A stretch of DNA of 8,718 nucleotides from UBA10677 sp045532295 (GTDB lineage Bacteria; Bacillota; Clostridia; Christensenellales; Pumilibacteraceae): contig JAZSFP010000025.1 in assembly GCA_045532295.1 (NCBI GenBank), positions 1-8,718 of the forward strand. Direction: 5' to 3'. The notes under the pieces were generated by a model. The model made no database searches. It had not been told where the DNA came from and saw only the letters and a list, made by a program, of their open reading frames with translations. Below, piece by piece: positions 1 through 7,031 of the stretch (positions within the stretch are counted from its first letter, which is position 1; each line of letters begins with the position of its first letter). A program made the position numbers and the translations under genes.

Positions 1-5
1 GGTGT

Positions 6-38
6 CGCTAAGAGGCATAACCTCTTTGCTTTGGTTGC
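6..38 (-). repeat. 33-bp direct repeat carrying a tRNA-fMet 3' tail and trailer (orphan copy)
   Basis: Positions 6-38 are identical to 204-236. In the second copy this stretch is the 3' end of the tRNA-fMet gene (minus-strand GCAACCA) plus its 3' trailer, which contains a small AAGAGG/CCTCTT hairpin. In the first copy the rest of the tRNA is absent and a folded palindromic element follows instead. I read it as an orphan tRNA 3' tail left by duplication or rearrangement in an initiator-tRNA array that may extend left of the window. Confidence 0.8.
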
Positions 39-141
39 AGGGCGCGAGCGTAAAGCAAACAGTCCGGGGGACTGTTTGTAGAGGAGCGCCGAAGAAACTA
101 CGTTTCGAGGCTAGGGACTTGTCCCACGAGAGCAACCAAAG
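29..141. repeat. Cloverleaf-like palindromic element bounded by 10-bp inverted repeats
   Basis: The outer arms CTTTGGTTGC (29-38) and GCAACCAAAG (132-141) are perfectly complementary. Inside lie a GGCGC/GCGCC pair (41-45 with 86-90) enclosing a perfect 10-bp hairpin with a 3-nt loop (56-78), a 5-bp hairpin GAAAC/GTTTC (94-106), and a 5-bp hairpin GGGAC/GTCCC (114-125). Together they can form a closed three-arm fold. There is no open reading frame and no transposase. The outer arms match the tRNA 3' tail (minus-strand GCAACCA), so the element may have arisen by inverted duplication next to a tRNA gene or inserted there. It could be a non-autonomous mobile element, a REP-like intergenic repeat or a structured RNA; the sequence alone does not decide. 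Confidence 0.6.
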
Positions 142-150
142 AAGGCAGAG

Positions 151-198
151 ATAGAAAAAACAACGGCGCGCTCGATTGTTCATCGAACGCACCGCTGT
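151..198 (-). terminator. Intrinsic terminator of the tRNA-fMet transcript
   Basis: Read on the minus strand, a 17-bp stem (arms 198-182 and 176-160) with a 5-nt loop is followed by TTTTTTCTAT. In the minus-strand RNA every stem position pairs, three of them as G-U wobbles. In plus-strand RNA the same three positions would be A-C mismatches. This asymmetry and the U tract assign the terminator to the minus strand. It lies about 30 nt beyond the tRNA CCA end. Confidence 0.9.
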
Positions 199-229
199 AC
201 GGGCGCTAAGAGGCATAACCTCTTTGCTT

Positions 230-306
<77 letters not shown>

Positions 307-332
307 TCATAGTTGACTTGGTTATTAAATTG

Positions 333-417
333 TTTTGCGCTAATGCGCTCCGGGTTACACTCGCTAACGCTCGTGCTTCGTAGGAGCCGAACGAACGACC
401 AACTGCTCTATCCCGCG
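333..417 (-). pseudogene. Degenerate tRNA-fMet 5'-half copy A with insertion in anticodon loop
   Basis: On the minus strand this begins CGCGGGATAGAGCAGTTGG like the intact tRNA, but the D stem is changed and can no longer close as GAGC/GCTC. The anticodon loop is split by a 25-nt insertion (359-383). The sequence after the 3' anticodon-stem segment (CCCGG) is not a T arm but a small hairpin GCGC-ATTA-GCGC (337-348). The variable loop, T arm and acceptor 3' strand are missing. It differs from copy B at 4 of 85 positions and cannot be a functional tRNA. Confidence 0.8.
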
Positions 418-443
418 ATAAAGTAATCACAAATTATTAAGTT

Positions 444-528
444 TTTTGCGCTAACGCGCTCCGGGTTATACTCGCTAACGCTCGTGCTTCGTAGGAGCCG
501 AACGAGCTACCAACTGCTCTATCCCGCG
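444..528 (-). pseudogene. Degenerate tRNA-fMet 5'-half copy B with insertion in anticodon loop
   Basis: The minus-strand 5' part matches the intact tRNA through the acceptor 5' strand and the whole D arm. The anticodon loop is then interrupted by a 25-nt insertion (470-494), after which the sequence resumes with ATAACCCGGAG. It ends in a hairpin GCGC-GTTA-GCGC (448-459) in place of the T arm and acceptor 3' strand. The D arm is better preserved than in copy A. It lies between the promoter at 609-637 and the intact tRNA, so it is probably co-transcribed with it. Confidence 0.8.
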
Positions 529-608
529 TCATAGTTGACTTGGTTATTAAATCTTAACCCACCGCTACGAAGGAAAAGGAAAAACCTTGTTCCTCATAGG
601 GTTACTAT

Positions 609-637
609 ATATTACCATATATTTTACGATTTGTCAA
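609..637 (-). promoter_or_regulatory. Probable sigma-70/A promoter for the tRNA-fMet transcript
   Basis: On the minus strand, TTGACA (637-632), a 17-bp spacer and TAATAT (614-609) form a good housekeeping promoter. The predicted start is near 602. The first tRNA-like sequence begins at 528 and the intact tRNA at 306. No other promoter is obvious between here and the tRNA. The rest of 553-724 is AT-rich with no gene, and I see no clear intrinsic terminator for the MATE gene ending at 725. Confidence 0.7.
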
Positions 638-724
638 TAGTTTTTATGCTTGTTAGCCAAAAAAACTTTAATTTAGTAAACAAAAACAAACAATAGAGCG
701 AAATTTGTCGAAAGAAAAAGGGAA

Positions 725-2281
725 TTATATTTTATCCGTAGCCGTAGGCGAGGCGCTTTCGTCGTCAGAGATTTTATCAACCGTTTGCTCTTTTTCATCA
801 CACTCAAGAGTAGTTGCGCTCTCTACTAAGCCTAAATCAACGCTTTCGCTTGCAGGTAAATCTTCTTTGCCCTCGTCGTTAGGCGTATTAAGTTTTTGCT
901 TAACGAGTTTATTGTATACGACGATTAAAATAAGTCCGTTGATTAAGATTACGCACAACCACGAAACGTGGTGAGAGAGGTAAAAAACTTCCAAAGTATT
1001 GAAAAACGGGAAAACGAAAAGGCACCATAAAACTCTAAAAACCGTTACGAAAAATAACGACACGATAGAGGGGACGACGGTATGGTTCATACTTCGCAGA
1101 GTGCTGACGATGATATCTTGAACGACGGAAAGAATATAAAACGGAACGAGGATAAAAAGTCTACGAACGGCGTTTTCGACCATAATAGAGCCTTCCGTTG
1201 ACGAGGGGTTCGTTATGTAGAGTTCTACTAACTGCCGAGAAAAAATCAAGGTTAGCGAACTTAAAACAAGCCAAAAAACAAGCCCCAAAATGATAGCGTC
1301 GAAAAAGATTTTCTTAATGCGAACGAAGTTTTTTGCGCCGAAGTTTTGCGCTACGAAGGAAGAGACGGCTTGCGGGATAGAGGCAAGGAAAGAGAGCATA
1401 ATTCCCTCAATGTTTCCACTCGTAGAGTTTCCAGCAACGACGGCGTAAGCATAATCGGGCGATACGGAAAGAGCGTAGGTGTTAAACGACGATTGAATAA
1501 TGACGGCGGATAGAGAAAAAGACGCCGAAAGCAATCCCGAGGGCAATCCCACTTTTATGATATCCCCAAGTTCCGCTTTGCAAATGCGCAATTTTTTTAT
1601 AGAAAAATTACAGGGCCCTTGCTCTTTTGCAAGAAGAGTGAGCACGCAAATTGCGCTTACGAGTGAGGACGCTACGGTAGCGATGGCAACGCCGGCTACG
1701 TCTAAACCGCAAAGAATGAGTACGATATTAAGTAAAACGTTGAGCACTCCTGAGATTATAAGAAAAATTAACGGACGACGGGTGTCGCCTTTTGCCCTCA
1801 ATATTGCCGAGCCAAAGTTATAAAGTAAACTTGCCGGGAAACCGAGAAAAATTATTTGAAGATAGAGCGTTGCTTTATCTAAAATTACGGGGTCGGTGTT
1901 CATTAAAACGAGCAAAGGCCGAGAAACGGAAAACCCTAAAACGCCAAAAAAAGTTCCAAGGATTAAAGGAAGAAGAAGGGCGGTGTGGAGCGCGTTTTGA
2001 GCCCTCTCAGTATCTTTTGCGCCTATTGCTTGCGCGATAACCACGTTTACGCCCACTGCTAAGCCGTTAGAGAGCGTTACGATAAGCGCGTAAAGAGCGC
2101 CGTTACTGCTGACGGAGGCAAGGCTTTCTTCTGGTGTAGACGAAAACTGACCGACGACGATTAGGTCGGCAGTGTTAAATAGCGTTTGAAGTAGCCCCGA
2201 TAGAGCAAGAGGAAAACAAAAGAGGAATAAGTTTTTAAAGATAGGACCGATAGTCATATCTAAGTTTTTCGTCTTAGTCAT
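725..2281 (-). CDS. MATE-family multidrug efflux transporter, paralogue 1
   Basis: A 518-aa polytopic inner-membrane protein of the MATE (NorM/MepA/DinF, COG0534) family, expected to export cationic or drug-like compounds in exchange for Na+ or H+. It begins with the conserved signature MTIGPIFKNL, followed by the first helix and DLIVVGQF, then the family block with LGFPASLLYNFGSAILRAKG and the second half with VAQNFGAKN. The start at 2281 is preferred over the in-frame ATG at 2359: it has a Shine-Dalgarno GAAGGTGG six bases upstream and aligns with the paralogue starts, and the longer form would place the promoter inside the gene. A tail of roughly 50 residues rich in Asp/Glu after the last helix is unusual for MATE proteins, which usually run about 440-480 aa. 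It is closest to the neighbouring paralogue at 2412-3932, with 22 identical residues in one block. The substrate is unknown. Confidence 0.93.
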   Translation of the reverse strand: MTKTKNLDMTIGPIFKNLFLFCFPLALSGLLQTLFNTADLIVVGQFSSTPEESLASVSSNGALYALIVTLSNGLAVGVNVVIAQAIGAKDTERAQNALHTALLLPLILGTFFGVLGFSVSRPLLVLMNTDPVILDKATLYLQIIFLGFPASLLYNFGSAILRAKGDTRRPLIFLIISGVLNVLLNIVLILCGLDVAGVAIATVASSLVSAICVLTLLAKEQGPCNFSIKKLRICKAELGDIIKVGLPSGLLSASFSLSAVIIQSSFNTYALSVSPDYAYAVVAGNSTSGNIEGIMLSFLASIPQAVSSFVAQNFGAKNFVRIKKIFFDAIILGLVFWLVLSSLTLIFSRQLVELYITNPSSTEGSIMVENAVRRLFILVPFYILSVVQDIIVSTLRSMNHTVVPSIVSLFFVTVFRVLWCLFVFPFFNTLEVFYLSHHVSWLCVILINGLILIVVYNKLVKQKLNTPNDEGKEDLPASESVDLGLVESATTLECDEKEQTVDKISDDESASPTATDKI

Positions 2282-2309
2282 TTTTGCCACCTTCAATAAC
2301 TTTTTTAAC

Positions 2310-2338
2310 AGTTTAATTCTTTTTGTGGCAAAAGTCAA
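2310..2338 (-). promoter_or_regulatory. Promoter of MATE paralogue 1 with inverted repeat
   Basis: On the minus strand, TTGACT (2338-2333), a 17-bp spacer and TAAACT (2315-2310) lie just upstream of the gene, giving a leader of about 20 nt. A perfect 9-bp inverted repeat TTTTGCCAC/GTGGCAAAA (2325-2333 and 2282-2290) has one arm in the promoter spacer and the other over the ribosome binding site. It could be an operator. Confidence 0.6.
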
Positions 2339-2411
2339 GAAAATAAATACGCATTTCAAAACTCAAGCAATTAGCGAAAAGCCCGCTTTTTTCAAGGAAA
2401 AAAATACGCAG

Positions 2412-3932
2412 TTAGTCGTTAGAAGAAAGGTTTTCTTCGGCGATATCCTCAATAGATTGAACCGGCTCAGTTTCTTCCAAAACCGTGGCAGAAACAGCGT
2501 CGTAGACGGCGTTATCGTTCTCCGTCGTCGTCAGTTTTTGCTTAACGAGTTTATTATAAACGACGATAAGATGAACGCCTTCGACTATGAACAGCGCAAC
2601 CCAGGAAACAGGCCAAGAAAGGAAGAGGAAGGGGAGGGTAAAGACGAGAGGGAAGAGGAGAGTTACCCAAACAATTCGGAAAACGCAAACGAAGAAGAAG
2701 GAAACGATCATCGGTACGATAATGCGGTTCATACTGCGTAAAGCGTTTACGACGATATCTTGGAAGGCGCACAAGAAATAGAGAGGCGCAATGGTAAAAA
2801 GTCTCACGATTGCGTACTCAATTATGATTTTCCCCTCCGCTGTATCGGGATTTTTAACGTAAAGCCCGATTAACGGCGTTCTAAAGATTAAGACCACGGC
2901 AGTAATAACAGCCCAAAAAACCATACTAAGAAAGAACGCCGCGCCCACAATACGCTTAATTCTATTGACCTTGCCCGCGCCGTAATTTTGAGCAACGTAG
3001 GGGGAAACGGCTTGACCGATTGAGGCTACGACGTTAAAAACGAACGCCTCAAGGCTTGCCGCCGTAGAGTTTCCGGCGACGATGGCGTAAGCGGAAGTGG
3101 GGTTAACGGTAAGGGCGTAGGTGTTCACTGCGGACTGAATAATGACGTTTGCAATCGAATAGGAGGACGAGAGTAAGCCCGAGGGAAGACCAACGCGGAT
3201 AATATCAAGAAGTTCATTTTTGTGTATATGTAGTTTTTTAATTGAGAAATTGCAAAGCCCCTCTTCTTTTGCGAGCGCAACGAGAATACAGATCGCGCTA
3301 AAAAGATGCGAAGAAAGAGTTGCGATGGCAACGCCTGCTACGTCTAAACCTAAAAGAACCAAAATGATATTGAGAACGACGTTGATAACGCCTGCAATAG
3401 CAAGGTAGACGAGAGGGCGCTTGGTGTCGCCTTTAGCCCTCAATATTGCCGAGCCGAAGTTATAGAGCGACGAGGCTGGGAAACCGAGGAACACTATTTG
3501 AAGATATAGCGTTGCTTTGTCTAAAATTACGGGGTCGGTGTTCATCAAAACGAGCAAGGGCTTAGCGAGGAAAAAACCCAAAACGCCAACGATAACGCCG
3601 ATAATTAGCGAAAGAAGAATAGCGGTGTGTAGAGTTCTTTGCGCTCTTGAAGAGTTCTTTGCGCCCAAGGATTGCGCCATAATTACGTTTGCGCCCAGAG
3701 AAAGACCGAGGGCGAGGTTTACGATAAGCGAATAGAGTGAACCGTTACTGCTGACGGCGGCGAGGGACTGTTCGGGCGTAGAAGAAAACTGACCGACGAC
3801 GATGAGGTCGGCGGCGTTGAAAACGAGTTGTAAAACGCCCGAAAGAGCAAGGGGCAACGCGATAAGGAATAGATTTTTAAGGACGGGACCGTTGGTCATA
3901 TCCATTGATTTTTTAGTTTTCGTAGCAACCAT
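2412..3932 (-). CDS. MATE-family multidrug efflux transporter, paralogue 2
   Basis: A 506-aa MATE-family membrane antiporter. The N-terminus has the family signature (MDMTNGPVLKNLFLIALPL), then the first helix, DLIVVGQF, the cytoplasmic-loop block around GDTKRP, and VAQNYGAGK in the second half. The start at 3932 has GAGG eight bases upstream; an internal ATG at codon 11 is possible but unneeded. Like paralogue 1 it has a short extra segment before the VAGN motif (about seven residues) that paralogue 3 lacks, plus an acidic C-terminal tail of about 40 residues. These shared traits suggest paralogues 1 and 2 duplicated most recently. It reads in the same direction as both neighbours, with 130 bp to the next gene. 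The exported substrate cannot be told from sequence. Confidence 0.93.
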   Translation of the reverse strand: MVATKTKKSMDMTNGPVLKNLFLIALPLALSGVLQLVFNAADLIVVGQFSSTPEQSLAAVSSNGSLYSLIVNLALGLSLGANVIMAQSLGAKNSSRAQRTLHTAILLSLIIGVIVGVLGFFLAKPLLVLMNTDPVILDKATLYLQIVFLGFPASSLYNFGSAILRAKGDTKRPLVYLAIAGVINVVLNIILVLLGLDVAGVAIATLSSHLFSAICILVALAKEEGLCNFSIKKLHIHKNELLDIIRVGLPSGLLSSSYSIANVIIQSAVNTYALTVNPTSAYAIVAGNSTAASLEAFVFNVVASIGQAVSPYVAQNYGAGKVNRIKRIVGAAFFLSMVFWAVITAVVLIFRTPLIGLYVKNPDTAEGKIIIEYAIVRLFTIAPLYFLCAFQDIVVNALRSMNRIIVPMIVSFFFVCVFRIVWVTLLFPLVFTLPFLFLSWPVSWVALFIVEGVHLIVVYNKLVKQKLTTTENDNAVYDAVSATVLEETEPVQSIEDIAEENLSSND

Positions 3933-3961
3933 TTTCGTTACCTCGCTTAAAGGTTTAAGAT

Positions 3962-3967
3962 ATTATA
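3962..3967 (-). promoter_or_regulatory. Probable -10 element of MATE paralogue 2
   Basis: A perfect TATAAT on the minus strand lies about 30 bp upstream of the start codon, preceded by TTTTTAGGG. The best -35 at 17 bp is only TTGCTT, so the promoter may be weak or activator-dependent. The 85-bp gap to the preceding gene has only an A/T-rich weak hairpin just after the stop at 4018, not a convincing terminator. Confidence 0.45.
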
Positions 3968-4017
3968 TACCCTAAAAACGAAAAAAGCAAGCAAAAAGAA
4001 AGGGTAAAAAACATTTT

Positions 4018-5439
4018 TTAAGCGGAAAATTTTTCCTCGTTTTCCTGGGCTTTTTCGCTCTTAATTTTCTTTAGGAGCGAGCGACAAACGACGATAAGAT
4101 GAATGCCTTCAAAAAGCAGAACGCAAATCCAAGTTACGGGCCACGAAGAGAGAATACCGAAAAGCGAGTGCATTTGCGGAAGAGGGAATAAAACGTAGTA
4201 CCAAAGGACTTTAAGCCCTACCACGAAAACGAGATGAACGATAGAGGGGAAGAGAACGTGGTTCATACTTTTAAGGGAGTTAATAACGACTTCCATCATA
4301 CCGTGCAAGAAGTATAGCGGAAGAATAGAAAAAACTCTAACGGCGGCGTAATAGAGCATTAATTGACCATCGGCGCCGTACGGGTCGTTAACGTAGAGAA
4401 GGGAAAGGGGATGAACTAAAAGCATTGAAAGACCGCAAATTACCGCCCAAACGAGCATAACGAGAAGAAAAGCGCAACCGATAATCTTAGGAATCCGTTT
4501 ATACTTGCCTGCGCCGTAGTTTTGCGCGATGAGGGGCATAACCGCGCTTGCAACCGCGTTGAACGAGGTGTAAGAAAAACCCTCTATGCTGTTACCTGCT
4601 GCGTTACCTGCAACGACGACGTATCCAAACGAATTGATTGCGGATTGAACGAGAACGTTAGCAAAAGTAAAGCAAGTGGATAAAACGCCGGAGGGGATAC
4701 CCACTCTCATAATTTCAAAAAACTCCGCCCCGGATAGTTTTAGACGCTTAACGGATAACTTGCAATAGTCTTGCTCGCGGAAAAGCAAAATAACGAGCAG
4801 AATTGCCGATACCGTTTGAGAGGCTACGGTGGCGATAGCAACGCCTGCAACGTCTAAGCCCGAAAGCACTAAAATAATATTGAGTACGACGTTTGTTGCG
4901 CCAGCAATAGTCAAGATAAAGAGAGGGCGTTTGGTGTCGCCTTTAGCCCTTAAGATTGCCGAGGAGAAGTTGTATACGCAAGAGGCGGGGAAACCGAGGA
5001 ATATTATTTGAAGATAAATGGTCGCTCTATCCAAAATGATAGGGTCAACGCTCGTCCAAATTAGCATTTGTCGAGAAAGTAGCGCTCCGATTGCGCCAAA
5101 AACCACGCCGAGAATAAGCGAAATAAAGATAGAAGTATGCAAAGTCTTTTGCGCTTTTTCAAAGTTTTTCGCTCCGATTGATTGAGCCATAACGACGTTT
5201 GCGCCCACGCTTAAACCGATTGCAAGGTTAGTTATAATTCCAGCGAGCGGACCGTTACTGCTAACGGCGGCAAGAGATTGTTCGGGCGTAGAAGAAAACT
5301 GGCTGATGACGATAAGGTCAGCCGAGTGGAACAACAACTGCAAAATGCCCGAGAGCGCAAGCGGAAAAGCAATGGTAAAGAGATTTTTGAATATAGGCCC
5401 GTTGATTAAGTCGGGCGCGTTCTTTTTTGCCGTTTCCAT
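4018..5439 (-). CDS. MATE-family multidrug efflux transporter, paralogue 3
   Basis: A 473-aa MATE-family membrane protein of normal length for the family, with about 12 predicted helices. It carries LINGPIFKNLF at the N-terminus, DLIVISQFSSTPEQSLAAVS after the first helix, LGFPASCVYNFSSAILRAKG mid N-half and LIAQNYGAGKYKR in the C-half. The start at 5439 has GGAG seven bases upstream. It is the most diverged of the three: it lacks the extra residues before VAGN and the long acidic tail, so it may be nearest the ancestral form. It is first in the array by transcription order and divergent from murI across a 141-bp gap. Specificity is not predictable; drug, dye or metabolite export are all possible. 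Confidence 0.93.
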   Translation of the reverse strand: METAKKNAPDLINGPIFKNLFTIAFPLALSGILQLLFHSADLIVISQFSSTPEQSLAAVSSNGPLAGIITNLAIGLSVGANVVMAQSIGAKNFEKAQKTLHTSIFISLILGVVFGAIGALLSRQMLIWTSVDPIILDRATIYLQIIFLGFPASCVYNFSSAILRAKGDTKRPLFILTIAGATNVVLNIILVLSGLDVAGVAIATVASQTVSAILLVILLFREQDYCKLSVKRLKLSGAEFFEIMRVGIPSGVLSTCFTFANVLVQSAINSFGYVVVAGNAAGNSIEGFSYTSFNAVASAVMPLIAQNYGAGKYKRIPKIIGCAFLLVMLVWAVICGLSMLLVHPLSLLYVNDPYGADGQLMLYYAAVRVFSILPLYFLHGMMEVVINSLKSMNHVLFPSIVHLVFVVGLKVLWYYVLFPLPQMHSLFGILSSWPVTWICVLLFEGIHLIVVCRSLLKKIKSEKAQENEEKFSA

Positions 5440-5469
5440 CGCAAAACTCCATTGTAATTCATTTTAGTT

Positions 5470-5498
5470 ATTATACCCCCTAAAGTCCCCCAAACGCA
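5470..5498 (-). promoter_or_regulatory. Probable promoter of MATE paralogue 3
   Basis: A minus-strand TATAAT (5475-5470) is preceded by CTTTAGGGGG and, 18 bp upstream, a poor -35 TTGCGT. The spacer holds two runs of five G flanking ACTTTA. The TTTAGGG-TATA arrangement resembles that in front of paralogue 2, which hints at a shared regulator or merely shared ancestry. Confidence 0.5.
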
Positions 5499-5580
5499 AT
5501 AAAAAAATATATCAAAAAACACTAAAGTCGTTTTAAAAACCGTAGGTTTCACAAAGACCTTTCTTTGCGCATATAAAGAA

Positions 5581-6276
5581 ATGATGAAACAGGGCAGAAT
5601 AGCAATCTTTGATAGTGGAGTGGGCGGTCTTAAAATTTTAGAAACGCTCAAAAAAAGGCTAAAGGGCGAGGACTTTATATACGCGTTCGACCGCTCGCAC
5701 GCCCCTTACGGTAACAGGCGAGAGAGGTATATAATAAAGGCGACGAAGAGCGTTTGCAGTAGGCTAATAAAAGAGGGCGCAAAGTTAATAGTGGTGGGGT
5801 GTAACACCGCAACCGCCGTTGCAATCGACGAACTTAGAAAGACTTTCCCCCTATCCGTAATAGGCGTTGAACCGCCCGTAAAAGAGGCGGAAAAAGAGGG
5901 CGGAAAAACTCTCGTCTTATGCACCGTCGCCCTTTCTAAAAGCGGAAAATTCAAGCGTCTTATAAGTGATTTTAAGGGCGAACTTATCGTCTCAGCGCAA
6001 CCTTCTTTAGCGAGCGAAGTAGAAGAAAAAATTGCAGACTTGACACTGTTAGAGCCAACCGTATGTAAAATTTTGCGACAAAACGGCAAAATTGACAACA
6101 TAGTTTTAGGGTGCACGCACTACTATCACCTTTCTCCGCTCATTAAAAAGATTGCGCCCTCCGTTAAAATTTTTACCGCGTGTGAAGGCGTGGGAAAAAG
6201 GGTGGAAACGGTTTTAAAAGAAAAAGACCTTATAAGCGGAAGAGGCAAAGGCTTTATAAGGTATTTGTATCTTTAG
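5581..6276 (+). CDS. murI: Glutamate racemase
   Basis: A cytosolic enzyme that interconverts L- and D-glutamate to supply D-Glu for peptidoglycan. Visible motifs: FDSGVGGLK (Asp11, Ser12), HAPYGNR (about 40-46), the first catalytic cysteine in VGCNTAT (Cys74), GVEPPVKEA (95-103), a conserved-position Glu148, and the second catalytic cysteine with histidine in LGCTHYYH (Cys178, His180). All residues expected for the two-base cysteine mechanism are present. At 231 aa it is shorter than the usual 250-275, and the C-terminal region after the second cysteine is reduced (TACEGV in place of the common DPA-type motif). Start choice is uncertain: ATGATG at 5581-5586 has only a weak AAAGAA upstream, and a TATAAA (5572-5577) sits very close. 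It is divergent from MATE paralogue 3 and convergent with the ABC permease. Confidence 0.93.
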   Translation: MMKQGRIAIFDSGVGGLKILETLKKRLKGEDFIYAFDRSHAPYGNRRERYIIKATKSVCSRLIKEGAKLIVVGCNTATAVAIDELRKTFPLSVIGVEPPVKEAEKEGGKTLVLCTVALSKSGKFKRLISDFKGELIVSAQPSLASEVEEKIADLTLLEPTVCKILRQNGKIDNIVLGCTHYYHLSPLIKKIAPSVKIFTACEGVGKRVETVLKEKDLISGRGKGFIRYLYL

Positions 6277-7031
6277 TCTTTGAAGAAAAGGTTTAGAAGA
6301 AGGAAGAGTAGCCACTCTAAAAGAACGGACACGAGCACCGTTAAGACGGTTAGCGCCATAAGAGTAGCCGTTTCAAGATAGATGGAAGAAACCATCATCG
6401 AGTGTCCTATCGAGCGCGCCGTTCCGGCGAGAGTTTCGGAGGCGACCATAAGTTTAAGGTTGAGCGAGAGGTTTGCCGAAGTGGAGCGTTTTGAAAAGGT
6501 TAGCGATAGGGGCAAAAGGAAGTAAAAAGCGAGCGTTAGTTTTTTCGCTCCGTCGATTTTAGCCATATCCAAGATATCGCGGTCAATGGCGTTGATACCC
6601 TCGGAAAAGGAGGCGTACGCGGTGGGCAAAATTACCATAAGCGACACCACTACGGGCGCGACTTTAGCCCCCACCCAAATGGAGAGAATAAGCGTAATCG
6701 CCATAGTGGGAAGAGCCCTACACGCGCTAACGACGGGCGCAAGCAGTTTTCTAAGGACGGGAAAAAGCGCGGAGAGAAGAGCGAGCGCGAGGGCAACGGT
6801 AACGCTTATAAGGAAGGATAAAAGCGTGCGGAAAAGCGTTCCCCCCAAAGCCTCGTAGGTAGAGGGGAGCGTAAGCATCTTTAAAGTGGCGTCGAAAGTT
6901 GCCGGGAGCGAGGGGAAAAGGAATTCACTCCCTGCAACAGTCGCTAAAATTTGCCAAAGGATAAGCGCAAGGGCGAGTATGACTATCGGGTAAAAAATTG
7001 CCGATAGTATTTTTTTAATCTTGCCCGTCAA
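6273..7031 (-). CDS. ABC transporter permease, SsuC/TauC/ThiX-like
   Basis: A 252-aa inner-membrane subunit of a binding-protein-dependent importer (BPD_transp_1 family). An N-terminal helix (about 12-32) is followed by a periplasm-side segment, then the core helices. The cytoplasmic EAA loop that contacts the ATPase is clear: DMAKIDGAKKLTLAFYFLLP (155-174), with the invariant Gly161 and terminal LP. The only available start is TTG at 7031, which directly abuts the TAA stop of the binding-protein gene in the same frame. There is no Shine-Dalgarno sequence, so it may depend on termination-reinitiation. Its last 4 bp overlap the convergent murI end. No ATP-binding gene follows, so the partner ATPase must be encoded elsewhere. 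The substrate is unknown; sulfonate, nitrate, pyrimidine or riboflavin-type ligands occur in this family. Confidence 0.88.
   Translation of the reverse strand: MTGKIKKILSAIFYPIVILALALILWQILATVAGSEFLFPSLPATFDATLKMLTLPSTYEALGGTLFRTLLSFLISVTVALALALLSALFPVLRKLLAPVVSACRALPTMAITLILSIWVGAKVAPVVVSLMVILPTAYASFSEGINAIDRDILDMAKIDGAKKLTLAFYFLLPLSLTFSKRSTSANLSLNLKLMVASETLAGTARSIGHSMMVSSIYLETATLMALTVLTVLVSVLLEWLLFLLLNLFFKD

Noticed and set aside
563..596. Ten-codon open frame in the tRNA leader as a leader peptide
   Set aside because: No ribosome binding site, and a tRNA transcript is not expected to be translated.
2282..2359. Upstream ATG extending MATE paralogue 1 by 26 residues
   Set aside because: The extra residues lie across the promoter and do not align with paralogues 2 or 3.
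2372..2393. Short AAAAG-CGGG-CTTTT hairpin between MATE paralogues 2 and 1 as a terminator
   Set aside because: The stem is A/T-rich and short, and no separate U tract follows it on the minus strand; too weak to list.
2325..2781. Plus-strand charged open frames within the MATE genes
   Set aside because: They overlap strongly supported minus-strand MATE coding sequence and have low-complexity Lys/Glu/Arg composition typical of shadow frames.
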